Shown here piece after piece: positions 34,248 through 43,019 of a stretch of 64,000 nucleotides of DNA. Numbering within the stretch: position 1 is the stretch's first letter; each line of letters starts with the position of its first letter. A program made the position numbers and the translations under genes. The notes below the pieces were generated by a model. The model was not told the DNA's origin. It did no database searches and saw only the letters and a list, made by a program, of their open reading frames with translations. This stretch comes from JAEULH01 sp963805915. GTDB taxonomy: Bacteria > Pseudomonadota > Alphaproteobacteria > Rhodospirillales > Defluviicoccaceae. The stretch covers positions 62,001 to 126,000 of the forward strand of contig CAWDWD010000018.1 of NCBI GenBank assembly GCA_963805915.1, in the 5' to 3' direction.

Positions 34248-36130
34248 GCGTGCGTCTCCAGGCGATCGATCACCGCGCGCTCGATCTCCTCGATCTTGAA
34301 TGGTTGGCCGGTCACCTTGCTCAGACCTTCGGCCGGCAACAGGTAGCGCGCCCGCAAAATCGCCAGCAACTGCCCGCTATTCATCTCGGGAACGAGCACG
34401 CGCTCGTAGCCGGCGAGTAGCTCGCCGAGGTTGGCCGGAAGCGGATTGAGATGGCGCAAGTGAATGTGAGCGATATCCATTCCGCTGTCGCGCAGGACCG
34501 ACACGGCGCGATTGATCGGTCCGTAGGTCGAGCCCCAGCCGACCACCGCCAAGGCGCCGCGTTTCTCGCCAAGTTCCGGGGTTTGCAGCGGAATATCCAG
34601 CTCGATCCCGGCGATCTTGCCGGCGCGCTCGTCGACCATGCGCTGATGGTTTTGCGGATCGTACGAGATGTGACCCGCCTCGGCGTCCTTCTCGATGCCG
34701 CCGATGCGATGCTCGAGGCCGCGAGTCCCCGGCGGCGCCCATGCCCGCGCGCCTGTTTCGGCGGCGCGGGCGTAGAGCTTAAAGCCGTCCGTGGCGGCCG
34801 CGAAGTGAACGGGCGAGCGCGGCAACTGCTCGACATCGGGAATGAGCCAAGGCTGGGCCGCGTTAGCGATGTAACCGTCCGACAGCACCATCACCGGCGT
34901 CATGTACCGGGTGGCGAGACGCACGGCCTCGATCGCAACCTCGAAGCAATCGGAAGGCGAGCGCGCGGCAAGGACGGCGATCGGGCTCTCGCCGTGGCGG
35001 CCGAACATCGCGAGGTTCAAATCGGACTGCTCGGTCTTCGTCGGCATGCCGGTCGACGGACCGGCGCGTTGCGTATTGATGATCACCAGAGGCAGCTCGG
35101 CGGACACCGCAAGCCCAATTGCTTCGCCCTTGAGCGCGATGCCGGGCCCCGAACTGGAGGTCACGCCAACGGCACCCGCGTACGATCCGCCGATCGCGGC
35201 GCAGACGGCGGCGATTTCGTCTTCGGCCTGCAACGTATCCACGCCCGCGCCGCGCAACGCGCTCAGCGTATGCAAGATGGGCGACGCCGGGGTGATCGGA
35301 TACGAGCTGAAAAACAGCCGGAGCCCGACGAGGTGAGCGCCGACCATCAGGCCCCAGGCCATGGCTTCGCTGCCCGTGACCGTGCGGTAGACGCCGGGCG
35401 GGATCGGCGCCGCCGGAAGAACGCAGCCGACGAGGTCGCCGGAAATTTCCGCGGTTTCTCCGTACGCGTGACCCGCGTTCAGCGCCGCCACGTTAGCGGC
35501 GGCGACATCGGGCTGGTCGGCGAAGCGGCGGCGGAGCCAGGCGATCGCCGACTCGCGCTCCCGATCGTACATCCAGTAGACCAGACCGAGTGTCCACATG
35601 TTCTTGCAGCGCAGGGCGTCTTTTTGCGACAAATCGAAAGCCTTGACCGCTTCCTGGGTGAGGCCCGAAATGTTGATCTCGATCATCCGGTAATTCGCGA
35701 GCGTGCCATCGGTCAGCGGATTGGCGGCGTAACCCGCCTTGCGCATATTCCGCTCCGAAAAAGATCCGGTGTCGACGATAAGCAAGCCGCCCTGGCACAA
35801 GTTGCGCAACTCGACTTTGAGCGCGGCCGGGTTCATCGCGACGAGCACGTCCGGCGCGTCGCCCGAGGTCTTGATGAACCGCCCGCCGAAGTTGATCTGA
35901 AACGCAGAGACGCCGTAAGTCGAGCCGGTCGGCGCCCTGATTTCGGCGGGAAAGTCGGGAAAGGTCGCGAGATCATTACCGGCATGGGCTGTCGCCGCGG
36001 AAAAACGCGCGCCGAGGACCTGAATGCCGTCGCCGGAATCGCCCGCGAAGCGGACGACCACAAATTCCAGTTTTGTGCGTGCCGCCGCACGGGACTCGGG
36101 GACCGCGGTTTGCAAGGAAAGCGTGCTCAT
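34244..36130 (-). CDS. korA: 2-oxoacid:ferredoxin oxidoreductase alpha subunit (gamma-alpha fusion)
   Basis: About 628 residues from ATG 36130 (STLSLQTAVPES); a longer frame to 36181 is possible. The N-terminal gamma domain has FVVVRFAGDSGDGIQVLGAR and FPDFPAEIRAPTGSTYGV. The alpha (pyrimidine-binding) domain has FFSSYPITPASPILHTLSAL, LQAEDEIAAVCAAIGGSYAG and VTSSSGPGIALKGEAIGLAV. It is fused in one chain, as usual for KorA of this type. It leads the korA-korB(-fpr-rhodanese) series. Divergent from pmbA across about 230 bases that should contain both promoters. The substrate is probably 2-oxoglutarate, but pyruvate cannot be excluded. Confidence 0.94.
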   Translation of the reverse strand: MSTLSLQTAVPESRAAARTKLEFVVVRFAGDSGDGIQVLGARFSAATAHAGNDLATFPDFPAEIRAPTGSTYGVSAFQINFGGRFIKTSGDAPDVLVAMNPAALKVELRNLCQGGLLIVDTGSFSERNMRKAGYAANPLTDGTLANYRMIEINISGLTQEAVKAFDLSQKDALRCKNMWTLGLVYWMYDRERESAIAWLRRRFADQPDVAAANVAALNAGHAYGETAEISGDLVGCVLPAAPIPPGVYRTVTGSEAMAWGLMVGAHLVGLRLFFSSYPITPASPILHTLSALRGAGVDTLQAEDEIAAVCAAIGGSYAGAVGVTSSSGPGIALKGEAIGLAVSAELPLVIINTQRAGPSTGMPTKTEQSDLNLAMFGRHGESPIAVLAARSPSDCFEVAIEAVRLATRYMTPVMVLSDGYIANAAQPWLIPDVEQLPRSPVHFAAATDGFKLYARAAETGARAWAPPGTRGLEHRIGGIEKDAEAGHISYDPQNHQRMVDERAGKIAGIELDIPLQTPELGEKRGALAVVGWGSTYGPINRAVSVLRDSGMDIAHIHLRHLNPLPANLGELLAGYERVLVPEMNSGQLLAILRARYLLPAEGLSKVTGQPFKIEEIERAVIDRLETHA

Positions 36131-36359
36131 GGTTTCTGGATTCGACCCGCCTGCCGGAAAAGCGCCCGCCGCATTTCGCAAATGCGGCGCGATCTACCGG
36201 CCATATGGTTATGGCAACGATCATGATGCAACAACCCTATTGTGGCAACGCCGGCATAGCTCCTAATTTGAGTGTAACGATCCGTGTCTTGCAGGGCCGG
36301 CCCGTAGCGGGCGCTGCTGCCTCTCCCATTAACCCAGCCGTCGGACAGCGCGCTTCAGC

Positions 36360-37703
36360 ATGACGAGCCACGACGATCAATACGAGCTAGCAACCCGCCT
36401 CGTCGCCAAGGCGATGGCGGCCGGCGCAGACGCAGCCGATGCGCTGCTCATCGAAGCCACATCGATATCGGTCTCATCCCGGCTTGGAAAGTCCGAGAAT
36501 CTAGAGCGCGCGACCGATGCGGAGGTGGGGTTGCGGGTGTTCATCGGCAAACGCCAGGCAATGGTCGCGTCTTCGGATCTTTCGGCAGGAGCGATGGCCG
36601 CGTTGGTCGTCCGATCCCTGGAAATGGCGCGCGAAGTGCCGGAAGATACATTTTGCGGTCTCGCCGAAGCCGATGAGATATGCCTTGCCCCGCCTGAGGT
36701 TGACAGCTTTGATGCCAACGAGATGACCGCTGAGGCTTTGCTCGATGCTGCCATGATGGCCGAGGACGCGGCGCGTTCGGTTGCGGGAGTGACCAACTCG
36801 GAGGGCGCCGAAGCCTCATGGGGCGCGGGCCGATCGGTGCTTGCCGCCAGCAACGGCCTCGCCGCTGACTATCGCCGGAGTTGGCACACCCTGGCGGTGT
36901 CCGTCCTGGCGGAAAGCGACGCCGGCATGGAGCGGGACTACGATTACACCTCGGCCGTCTATGCCGCCGATTTGCGCGATCCCCAGGCGGTCGGGCGATC
37001 CGCTGGCGAACGGGCGGTCCGCCGATTAAACCCGCGCCGAGTTGGCTCGTCACGCGTCCCGGTTGTTTTCGATCCTCGCGCGTCGCGCTCTCTGGTCGGC
37101 CACCTCGCCGGCGCGGTTAATGGTAGCGCCATCGCTCGCGGCACGAGCTTTCTCAAGGACAAGATGGGCGCGCGCATCTTTCCCATCGATGTCGATGTTA
37201 TCGACGATCCGCTGCGCGCGCGCGGCCTGAGGTCGCGGCCGATCGATCACGAGGGAATCGCCACCAAACAGATGTCTTTGATCAACCATGGCGCGCTGAC
37301 AGCGTGGCTGCTCGATCTACGCTCGGCGCGCCAGCTGGGTCTGCGCACGACCGGCCATGCCGCGCGGGGCACGACTTCGGCGCCGTCTCCCACGCCCAGC
37401 AATCTTTATCTTGCCGCCGGAATGAGGACACCCGACGAGCTGATAGCGGACATAAAAGACGGTCTTTACGTCACCGAACTGATCGGCTTCGGGGTCAATC
37501 CGGTGACAGGCGACTACAGCCGAGGCGCGAGCGGATTTTGGATTGAAAATGGTGCATTGGCGTATCCGGTCAATGAGCTTACTATCGCGGGAACGCTTCT
37601 CGACATGTTCGCCAACATGTCATGCGCCAACGATCTGGAGTTCCGTTATGGCACGGACGCGCCGACCGTCAGGATCGATGGCATGACGCTCGCCGGCCGC
37701 TGA
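36360..37703 (+). CDS. pmbA: metalloprotease PmbA/TldE
   Basis: A 447-residue TldE-type partner of TldD. Family segments include VSSRLGKSENLERATDAEVG, GLRVFIGKRQAMVASSDL, EGAEASWGAGRSVLAASNG, ARGTSFLKDKMGARIF, and the C-terminal GFGVNPVTGDYSRGASGFWI. It lacks the HExxxH zinc site of TldD, as expected for TldE. The heterodimer degrades unstructured peptides and matures some modified peptides. It starts at ATG 36360 and is followed by the PIG-L gene after 97 bases. Confidence 0.94.
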   Translation: MTSHDDQYELATRLVAKAMAAGADAADALLIEATSISVSSRLGKSENLERATDAEVGLRVFIGKRQAMVASSDLSAGAMAALVVRSLEMAREVPEDTFCGLAEADEICLAPPEVDSFDANEMTAEALLDAAMMAEDAARSVAGVTNSEGAEASWGAGRSVLAASNGLAADYRRSWHTLAVSVLAESDAGMERDYDYTSAVYAADLRDPQAVGRSAGERAVRRLNPRRVGSSRVPVVFDPRASRSLVGHLAGAVNGSAIARGTSFLKDKMGARIFPIDVDVIDDPLRARGLRSRPIDHEGIATKQMSLINHGALTAWLLDLRSARQLGLRTTGHAARGTTSAPSPTPSNLYLAAGMRTPDELIADIKDGLYVTELIGFGVNPVTGDYSRGASGFWIENGALAYPVNELTIAGTLLDMFANMSCANDLEFRYGTDAPTVRIDGMTLAGR

Positions 37704-37800
37704 AGAGCGGCCGAAAGCGCATCGAGAGACGACGAGCCCTTATATTCTTGGCTGTATTCGATACGCCGTGTATTGATGCCGGTGTAAAGAGGGGGGGCAG

Positions 37801-38499
37801 ATGACGCCGTTAGACCAATTGGAACGGGTATTGGTGATCGCACCGCATGCTGACGACGAAGTCCTCGGCTGCGGCGGGCTACTCGCCAGGCTGGCCGCAT
37901 CTCGGGGCCATGCCCACGTCGTTTACATGTCCGTGGACGGCTTTCACCACTACGGCGTGCAGGGCGGAACAACATTCGCGCAAAGGGTCGATGAGATCGA
38001 GGCGGTAGCCAAGCTGCTCGATGTTACCTGGGAAATCATTTACCCCAATCAGGATATGATTGAAAAGCTCGATACCGTGCCGAAGCGTGATCTCGTCGAT
38101 CGGTTTGAAAAGATTTTTAATGAGCATAAGCCGGAACTGCTCCTGCTTCCTTGTTTTGTCGACTATGACCAGGACCATCGGCGCACCTTCGAAACCGCGT
38201 TCGCCGCCGCCAGACCGATCTCGCCCAAGTTCGGCAAGTGGCTGATCCCGACGGTGCTGGCCTATGAGCAAAACAAATTGAACTTCGCTTGGCAGGATCT
38301 GCCCAAGTGTCCGGTCTACACGGACATCTCTGAGCACATTGATCAGAAGATCGCCTCAATCGAGGCGTATGGGACTCAATTACGGTCGCCGCCGCATGTG
38401 CGCAGCCTCGAAGGGGTTCGGGCACTAGCGCGGATACGCGGCGCGGACATCGGCGTTGACTACGCCGAGGCGTTCCAGGTCTTCAGGGCGGTCCTGTAG
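37801..38499 (+). CDS. PIG-L family deacetylase
   Basis: A 232-residue zinc deacetylase of the LmbE/PIG-L fold. VLVIAPHADDEVLGCGGLLA (PHADDE at about 15-20) gives the first metal site, and DYDQDHRRTFETAF the HxxxxF segment. GTQLRSPP and YAEAFQVFRAVL complete the family pattern. Members remove acetyl from N-acetylglucosamine-type sugars. GGGGGG lies just before the ATG. The next gene is a family 2 glycosyltransferase 69 bases on, suggesting joint work on a surface glycan or glycolipid. Confidence 0.9.
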   Translation: MTPLDQLERVLVIAPHADDEVLGCGGLLARLAASRGHAHVVYMSVDGFHHYGVQGGTTFAQRVDEIEAVAKLLDVTWEIIYPNQDMIEKLDTVPKRDLVDRFEKIFNEHKPELLLLPCFVDYDQDHRRTFETAFAAARPISPKFGKWLIPTVLAYEQNKLNFAWQDLPKCPVYTDISEHIDQKIASIEAYGTQLRSPPHVRSLEGVRALARIRGADIGVDYAEAFQVFRAVL

Positions 38500-38568
38500 A
38501 CACGTATCCATCCACCACCGTGGTTCACGCCGTCGCGCCCATCCGGTTCAGGTTGAAGGTATCATGAA

Positions 38569-39576
38569 ATGGTGACGGCGTCCGAGCCGAGGGAACTACA
38601 GCCACGGAATGATGCATGTCCGCGGGTCAGCATCGGCTTGCCGGTTTATAATGGCGAGAACTACATGGCCGCCGCGATCGAGGGCGTTCTCAATCAAACA
38701 TTCGGTGATTTTGAGCTGATTATCGCCGATGACGCCTCGACCGACCGGACAGCGGAAATTTGCAAGTCCTACGCCGAGCGCGACGGGCGCATTCGCTATC
38801 ATTGCAATGCGAAGAACAGAGGCGCCGCGCCGAATTATAATTTTCTGGTCAGTCAGGCGCGCGGCGAGTTCTTCAAGTGGATCGCGCACGACGACGAAAT
38901 CACCGCCGACTTTCTGGCGAAAACCGTTGTCGCTCTCGACGCTCGGCCCGAGGCCGTTCTCGCTCACACCCAGATACGGGTTATCGACAAGGACGCGCGC
39001 GAACTGACGATTTACGACAACGCGATACCACTAACGACGCAGGCGCGCCAGTCCGACCAATTCGCCGGGGTCATTCTCGATCGCTACGCTCACCACGCGT
39101 TCTTCGGTCTGATCCGCACCGAGACCTTGCGCAAGACCCCGGTGCACAAGAGTTATCCCGGCGGCGACCGCGCGCTCATGGCGTTTCTCGCCCTGCTCGG
39201 CCCGTATGTCCATATCGCTGAACCGCTTTACTGGCAGCGTCATCACCCGGACCGGTATGACGTCAAGGTGTCGCACCGTGAGCGCGCGGCGTGGCACGAC
39301 CGGGAAAACACCATGACCATGGTTTCTCCATTGTGGACGCTGTATCGGGAGTTGATTTGGGGCGTTCGAACGTACGTCACCGATGGCCGCGAGCGTCGGC
39401 GGTGTTACGGTCATTTGGCTCGGTGGTGGAGCGTCGATTTCAACGCCATGAGGGTGGCGCTTGAAGTGATCGAGCCGATAGCGCCCTGGGCCAATGATGT
39501 TGCCGCGCGGGTCAAGCGCACACTCTTCGGGGCCACGGACGAGGCCTTAAAGGCCGGAGAAAATGAAAAGCAATAA
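38569..39576 (+). CDS. family 2 glycosyltransferase
   Basis: A 335-residue GT-A enzyme: RVSIGLPVYNGENYMAAAIE at the N-terminus, FELIIADDASTDRTAEICKS, then NRGAAPNYNFLVSQARGEFF and the DxD-like AHDDEITADFLAK. The C-terminal half (YWQRHHPDRYDV, WGVRTYVTDG) is less conserved. No membrane segments, so it is cytoplasmic. Probably acts with the PIG-L deacetylase in making a surface polysaccharide or glycolipid; acceptor and donor unknown. It is followed by 109 bases that may hold the promoter of the outer-membrane channel gene. Confidence 0.9.
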   Translation: MVTASEPRELQPRNDACPRVSIGLPVYNGENYMAAAIEGVLNQTFGDFELIIADDASTDRTAEICKSYAERDGRIRYHCNAKNRGAAPNYNFLVSQARGEFFKWIAHDDEITADFLAKTVVALDARPEAVLAHTQIRVIDKDARELTIYDNAIPLTTQARQSDQFAGVILDRYAHHAFFGLIRTETLRKTPVHKSYPGGDRALMAFLALLGPYVHIAEPLYWQRHHPDRYDVKVSHRERAAWHDRENTMTMVSPLWTLYRELIWGVRTYVTDGRERRRCYGHLARWWSVDFNAMRVALEVIEPIAPWANDVAARVKRTLFGATDEALKAGENEKQ

Positions 39577-39685
39577 TCGCGCCCATAGGGGCCGCGCCGG
39601 TCCGCGCAGGCCAAAGTCGCTTGCGTTAAACCGACCTTAACCCCCGAAAGGTGATCCTGGGAGCGGACATAGCCCGCTTCTGTAG

Positions 39686-40969
39686 ATGGATCACCGCGAC
39701 ATGCTGAATGTTTGGCTGGACCGATCGCGCTCGGTTGCCCGCCCACTCTCCGGCGCAATGATGATACTGGCGCTGCAAGCCGCCGCCCATCCGGCCGCCG
39801 CTGCTCTCCCTGCGGCGAGGGCCGCTGCGACCGATCCGCTCTACGCCACCGGCGCCGATGTCGCGCCACGCGGATTTGATGTTCGGCGGTCGGCGGTGCC
39901 CGGGGGTTGGGGCCAGCCTGTCGGCGACGACAGCGACATCTGGGGCCGGCACAGCTTCATGATCGCCGAAAACACCACATCCGGCCGCAGCGGCGAAGGC
40001 GAGGCAGGCGGCAGAGCGGCCGACCCCGGCCAGCCGCCGGCCGCCGCGCTGCTCGCCGACTTGGGCGGCGTCCTCACCCCGCGCGGGTTTCTCGTCGTCG
40101 AGCCGCAGGTCGAGTATTCCTACGACACCTCAAATCGGTTCTTCTTCAACGGCATCGAGATCGTCGACGCGCTGCTCATCGGTATTATCGAGGTCGACAA
40201 GGCGCAGCGCGAGACACTGACGGCGAGCCTCGGCATGCGCTACGGCCTGACCAGCCGCCTCGAGGCCGACGTCCGCTTTCCCTTCGTCGTTCGCCACGAC
40301 CGCCTGACTCGCCAGGAAGTCGGCGCCGCCGGCGAGAGTACCGATAGCTTGAAAATGCACGGCCTTGGTGACATTGATTTCGGCCTTCATTATCAGCTCA
40401 ACAGCGGCAAGAACAACTGGCCGTTTTTCGTCGCCAACCTGCGGGCGCAGAGCGATACCGGCAATGGACCCTACGACATCGATCCGCTCTCGGAATCCCC
40501 GACCGGCTCGGGCTTCTGGGGTGTGGAGCCGAGCCTGACCGTCATTTATCCGAGCGACCCCGCGGTCCTGTTCGCCAATGTCGGTTACGTTCACAATTTT
40601 GCCCGCTCAATCGACAAGGACTTTCAGACCGATACCGGGACCGTTCGGATCGGGAATGTCGATCCCGGCGACTCGATCAGAGCCAGCTTCGGCGTCGGCT
40701 TCGCGCTCAACGAGGAACTGTCGCTCAGCCTGGGCTACGAGCACAACTGGATCGGCGGCACCGAACAGGAGCAAAGGGACCTGGCCACCGGCGTGCAGAC
40801 CACCAACAGCTCGGATGATTTCCAGGTTGGTTCGCTGCTCTTCGGGCTCTCGCTCGGGGTCAGCGACACCATCGGGCTCAACATCAACGTCGCCGTCGGT
40901 GTCACAGACGAGGCGCCCGACGCTCGGATTTCCGTCCGCCTGCCCATGGCCTTCGATTTGTTCAGCTAG
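39686..40969 (+). CDS. outer-membrane beta-barrel channel, FapF-like (Phenol_MetA_deg type)
   Basis: A 427-residue exported protein: signal peptide (to about residue 47, Ala-rich), then a 60-residue non-barrel stretch rich in Gly/Ala/Pro, then a barrel starting LADLGGVLTPRGFLVVEPQV. The block SYDTSNRFFFNGIEIVDALL with MRYGLTSRLEADVRFPFVVR is characteristic of Phenol_MetA_deg barrels, the family of FapF, the channel that secretes Fap amyloid in Pseudomonas. Length is close to FapF (about 430). It converges on a four-gene minus-strand block that includes a C39 peptidase and exported proteins. I infer it exports those proteins. It could instead be a solute porin of the same family. Confidence 0.75.
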   Translation: MDHRDMLNVWLDRSRSVARPLSGAMMILALQAAAHPAAAALPAARAAATDPLYATGADVAPRGFDVRRSAVPGGWGQPVGDDSDIWGRHSFMIAENTTSGRSGEGEAGGRAADPGQPPAAALLADLGGVLTPRGFLVVEPQVEYSYDTSNRFFFNGIEIVDALLIGIIEVDKAQRETLTASLGMRYGLTSRLEADVRFPFVVRHDRLTRQEVGAAGESTDSLKMHGLGDIDFGLHYQLNSGKNNWPFFVANLRAQSDTGNGPYDIDPLSESPTGSGFWGVEPSLTVIYPSDPAVLFANVGYVHNFARSIDKDFQTDTGTVRIGNVDPGDSIRASFGVGFALNEELSLSLGYEHNWIGGTEQEQRDLATGVQTTNSSDDFQVGSLLFGLSLGVSDTIGLNINVAVGVTDEAPDARISVRLPMAFDLFS

Positions 40970-41016
40970 TCGTTAACAAAGCAACCCGCGCCCCGACTGG
41001 CGCGCGCCTAGACTAG

Positions 41017-41703
41017 CTAACGAGTGCCATAGGCGATCTGGGCGTCGACCGCCGGGCGCAGGGCCTGGGCCGAACGAAGCGCGCTCAAGTGGCGGGCAAA
41101 GCCGCCGATCTCGATATTGACATCGAGCTGATTGTTGATGACCCTGTTGAGATCGGAATTCTCGACAAAGGTATTCAGCATCTGATGGGTCAGCCGTGTC
41201 GTCCCCAGGTCGACCGTGGTCGTGCCGACGCCGGTCGAGATCGAGAAGCCCGATGTCGCCGGGTGATCTTGCGCCGGCGGTCCCGCCGCCACGGCGCCGG
41301 CGTCGGCGCTGTCCAGTGTTCTCACGGTTGTGCCCTGGCTCGCCAGATGGCCGATTTGCGGAACCGAAAATCGGGTGACCACCTCGAGCCGCTCGCCCAG
41401 CCCACCCAGAGCCCGTTCGACGACGGATCGCGCGACAATGCCGACCGCGATGTCGAAGCCGCCGACGTTGAAGCCGCCGCGCAGATCGGCGAGTTCGCTG
41501 TCCGAAAGCGTCGGCGCGAACCCGAACTGGCGATCAATGGATGAGTCCACAACGACGCGCGCGGCGGCGCTGCCCGCCGGTAGCATGAACATCGTTATCA
41601 GCGGTATCGCCAGTAGCGAGGCCATGCCGCGCCGGCGGCGGTATCCGAGGTCACCGTCTTCGCGATAGGTTTCAGCGCGCTCTTGGTCTCCGCGAGCGGG
41701 CAT
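41017..41703 (-). CDS. exported protein with double-Gly motif, FapE-like position
   Basis: A 228-residue protein whose start at 41703 is fixed by AAGGAGG 6 bases upstream. An unusually long basic n-region (26 residues) precedes a hydrophobic signal (MASLLAIPLITMFMLPAGSA). At about 66-77 lies LSDSELADLRGG, an excellent match to the double-glycine leader recognised by C39 peptidases. The rest is beta-prone with TTTVDLGTTRLTHQML and INNQLDVNIEIGGF. It directly follows the C39 peptidase gene (27 bases), the place of fapE after fapD, and has a similar size. No sequence family is recognised with certainty. Confidence 0.7.
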   Translation of the reverse strand: MPARGDQERAETYREDGDLGYRRRRGMASLLAIPLITMFMLPAGSAAARVVVDSSIDRQFGFAPTLSDSELADLRGGFNVGGFDIAVGIVARSVVERALGGLGERLEVVTRFSVPQIGHLASQGTTVRTLDSADAGAVAAGPPAQDHPATSGFSISTGVGTTTVDLGTTRLTHQMLNTFVENSDLNRVINNQLDVNIEIGGFARHLSALRSAQALRPAVDAQIAYGTR

Positions 41704-41730
41704 TGTATCCTCCTTGGAAGCTTACCGGCC

Positions 41731-42474
41731 TCAAAACCTGCCGGTGGTTGGCAAATTGACATTGAACGATGCAAGCGACTGGCGATTGAGCGCGGTGCCG
41801 AACGGGGCCTTGATGCGGACTCCCCAGTCTTCGGCGCTGTTGAAATGCTTGCGCGCTATCTGCGGTTCGTCGCGAATGATGAAAGCAATGCCCTGCCACA
41901 TCGCCTTAAAGGCTTCGCGGGAATAGATCCGCACGCCGGCGGCCGGATCGCCGACGACGACTTCATCGCGACGGATTCCCTTGACGATGACAAAATGCTT
42001 GTAGCCATTGGTGCTGATCAGGGTGATCGCGGGCACGCGGGCGCCTTCAAGTTTGTCGAGCGAGACCCTGAAACCGTCGCCCCGAATGCCGGCACCGGCC
42101 AGGTACGACTTCATATCGAGGAGCGAAAAACCGGAGCGGTGGATGCGTTCCTTGTCGCCGGCAAGATACATTGCCCGAAACACCTGCTCTTCCGTCGTCG
42201 GGCGCTCATAGTGGAAGGCCAGCAAACTAGCCAGGGCAGCCGAACCGCAGCTGAAGTCGTAGCGCTGCTTGAGCACTGTCTTGAAGCGGGCCTCCTTGAG
42301 GCTGGTCACGGCAACGTTGAACTGGCCGCCGGCGCCGAAATGCAGCCCGACCCGCCCGGCGTCCGCGGCTCGCGAAAGGCAGAGCGCGGCAACCACGAGC
42401 GTCGCCCCGCACCATGGCGCGACGCGCCGTGCGCGCCGGCTTCCGCCTGTTCGGGTCGATGTCATGGGCCTCAA
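41731..42474 (-). CDS. exported C39-family cysteine peptidase (FapD-like)
   Basis: A 247-residue protein with a signal or anchor segment at about 20-39 and a C39 papain-like domain. KQRYDFSCGSAALASLLAF gives the catalytic Cys 76, NGYKHFVIVKG the His 160 and VGDPAAG the Asp 176; all three are present. It is a stand-alone peptidase, not fused to an ABC transporter, as in FapD of the Fap amyloid operon. Two neighbouring exported proteins carry Gly-Gly motifs of the type C39 enzymes cleave, so they are the natural substrate candidates. An alternative is a general C39-like stress protease. Confidence 0.88.
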   Translation of the reverse strand: MRPMTSTRTGGSRRARRVAPWCGATLVVAALCLSRAADAGRVGLHFGAGGQFNVAVTSLKEARFKTVLKQRYDFSCGSAALASLLAFHYERPTTEEQVFRAMYLAGDKERIHRSGFSLLDMKSYLAGAGIRGDGFRVSLDKLEGARVPAITLISTNGYKHFVIVKGIRRDEVVVGDPAAGVRIYSREAFKAMWQGIAFIIRDEPQIARKHFNSAEDWGVRIKAPFGTALNRQSLASFNVNLPTTGRF

Positions 42475-42514
42475 GCTCCTTCTTCCGCGTCCGGCGTGAT
42501 GGGGGTGATGGCGG

Positions 42515-42916
42515 TCAACGCGCCATGTCGACGCTGACGTTGACGTTGACGCTGTTGGACATGGTCAGGACGCCGGTGTTGACGACCATGGTGTTGCCAA
42601 AGCCGTGAATGTCCGACATCGAGTTGCCGAACGCCTGGCCGGTATCAAAGCCGCTGATGGTGTTCCCAGCGAGCGTCGTGGTCGTGTTCGAGGCGTTGAG
42701 CTGGATGTCGTCGACAACGATGCCGAAGTCCGTGCCCGCGCTGCCGCCGGCAAGTTTGCTCATGCTCACCGCGTCAAGGGTTGCCCAATCCGCGGTGGTG
42801 TCGGATGCCAGCGGCGCCGGCGGTGCGACATGCGCCGAACCGGCATTCGCGGGGCCTGCGGAGACGAGAAGGCCCAAAACAACGAGTGGTCGGGCGATGT
42901 CTCGCGAGCGTTTCAT
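42515..42916 (-). CDS. small exported protein with double-Gly motif
   Basis: A 133-residue protein, start fixed by AAGGAG 8 bases before ATG 42916. Signal peptide about 1-26 (ARPLVVLGLLVSAGPANA). LDAVSMSKLAGG at 47-58 resembles a double-glycine processing site, after which the mature part is Asn/Thr/Gly-rich and beta-prone (DIQLNASNTTTTLAGNTISG, then NSVNVNVSVDMA at the end). It lies between the Asn-rich protein and the C39 peptidase in the same direction, with gaps of 103 and 40 bases. A secreted fibre component or chaperone is a reasonable guess; function unproven. Confidence 0.7.
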   Translation of the reverse strand: MKRSRDIARPLVVLGLLVSAGPANAGSAHVAPPAPLASDTTADWATLDAVSMSKLAGGSAGTDFGIVVDDIQLNASNTTTTLAGNTISGFDTGQAFGNSMSDIHGFGNTMVVNTGVLTMSNSVNVNVSVDMAR

Positions 42917-43019
42917 GATTGCCACTCCTTGAAATCCTTGGCCGGCGTGGCCGCCGAAGTGGCGCCCGCCGCACGGTCGGAACCGGTGGGGGTTACCCAC
43001 CGGTCCGTCCGAGGTTGGC

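Noticed and set aside
34451..36226. 591-codon plus-strand frame opposite korA
   Set aside because: Antisense shadow; korA has all family motifs.
41731..42474. Bacteriocin ABC exporter
   Set aside because: C39 domain is alone; no membrane-spanning ABC domain or Walker motifs near it.
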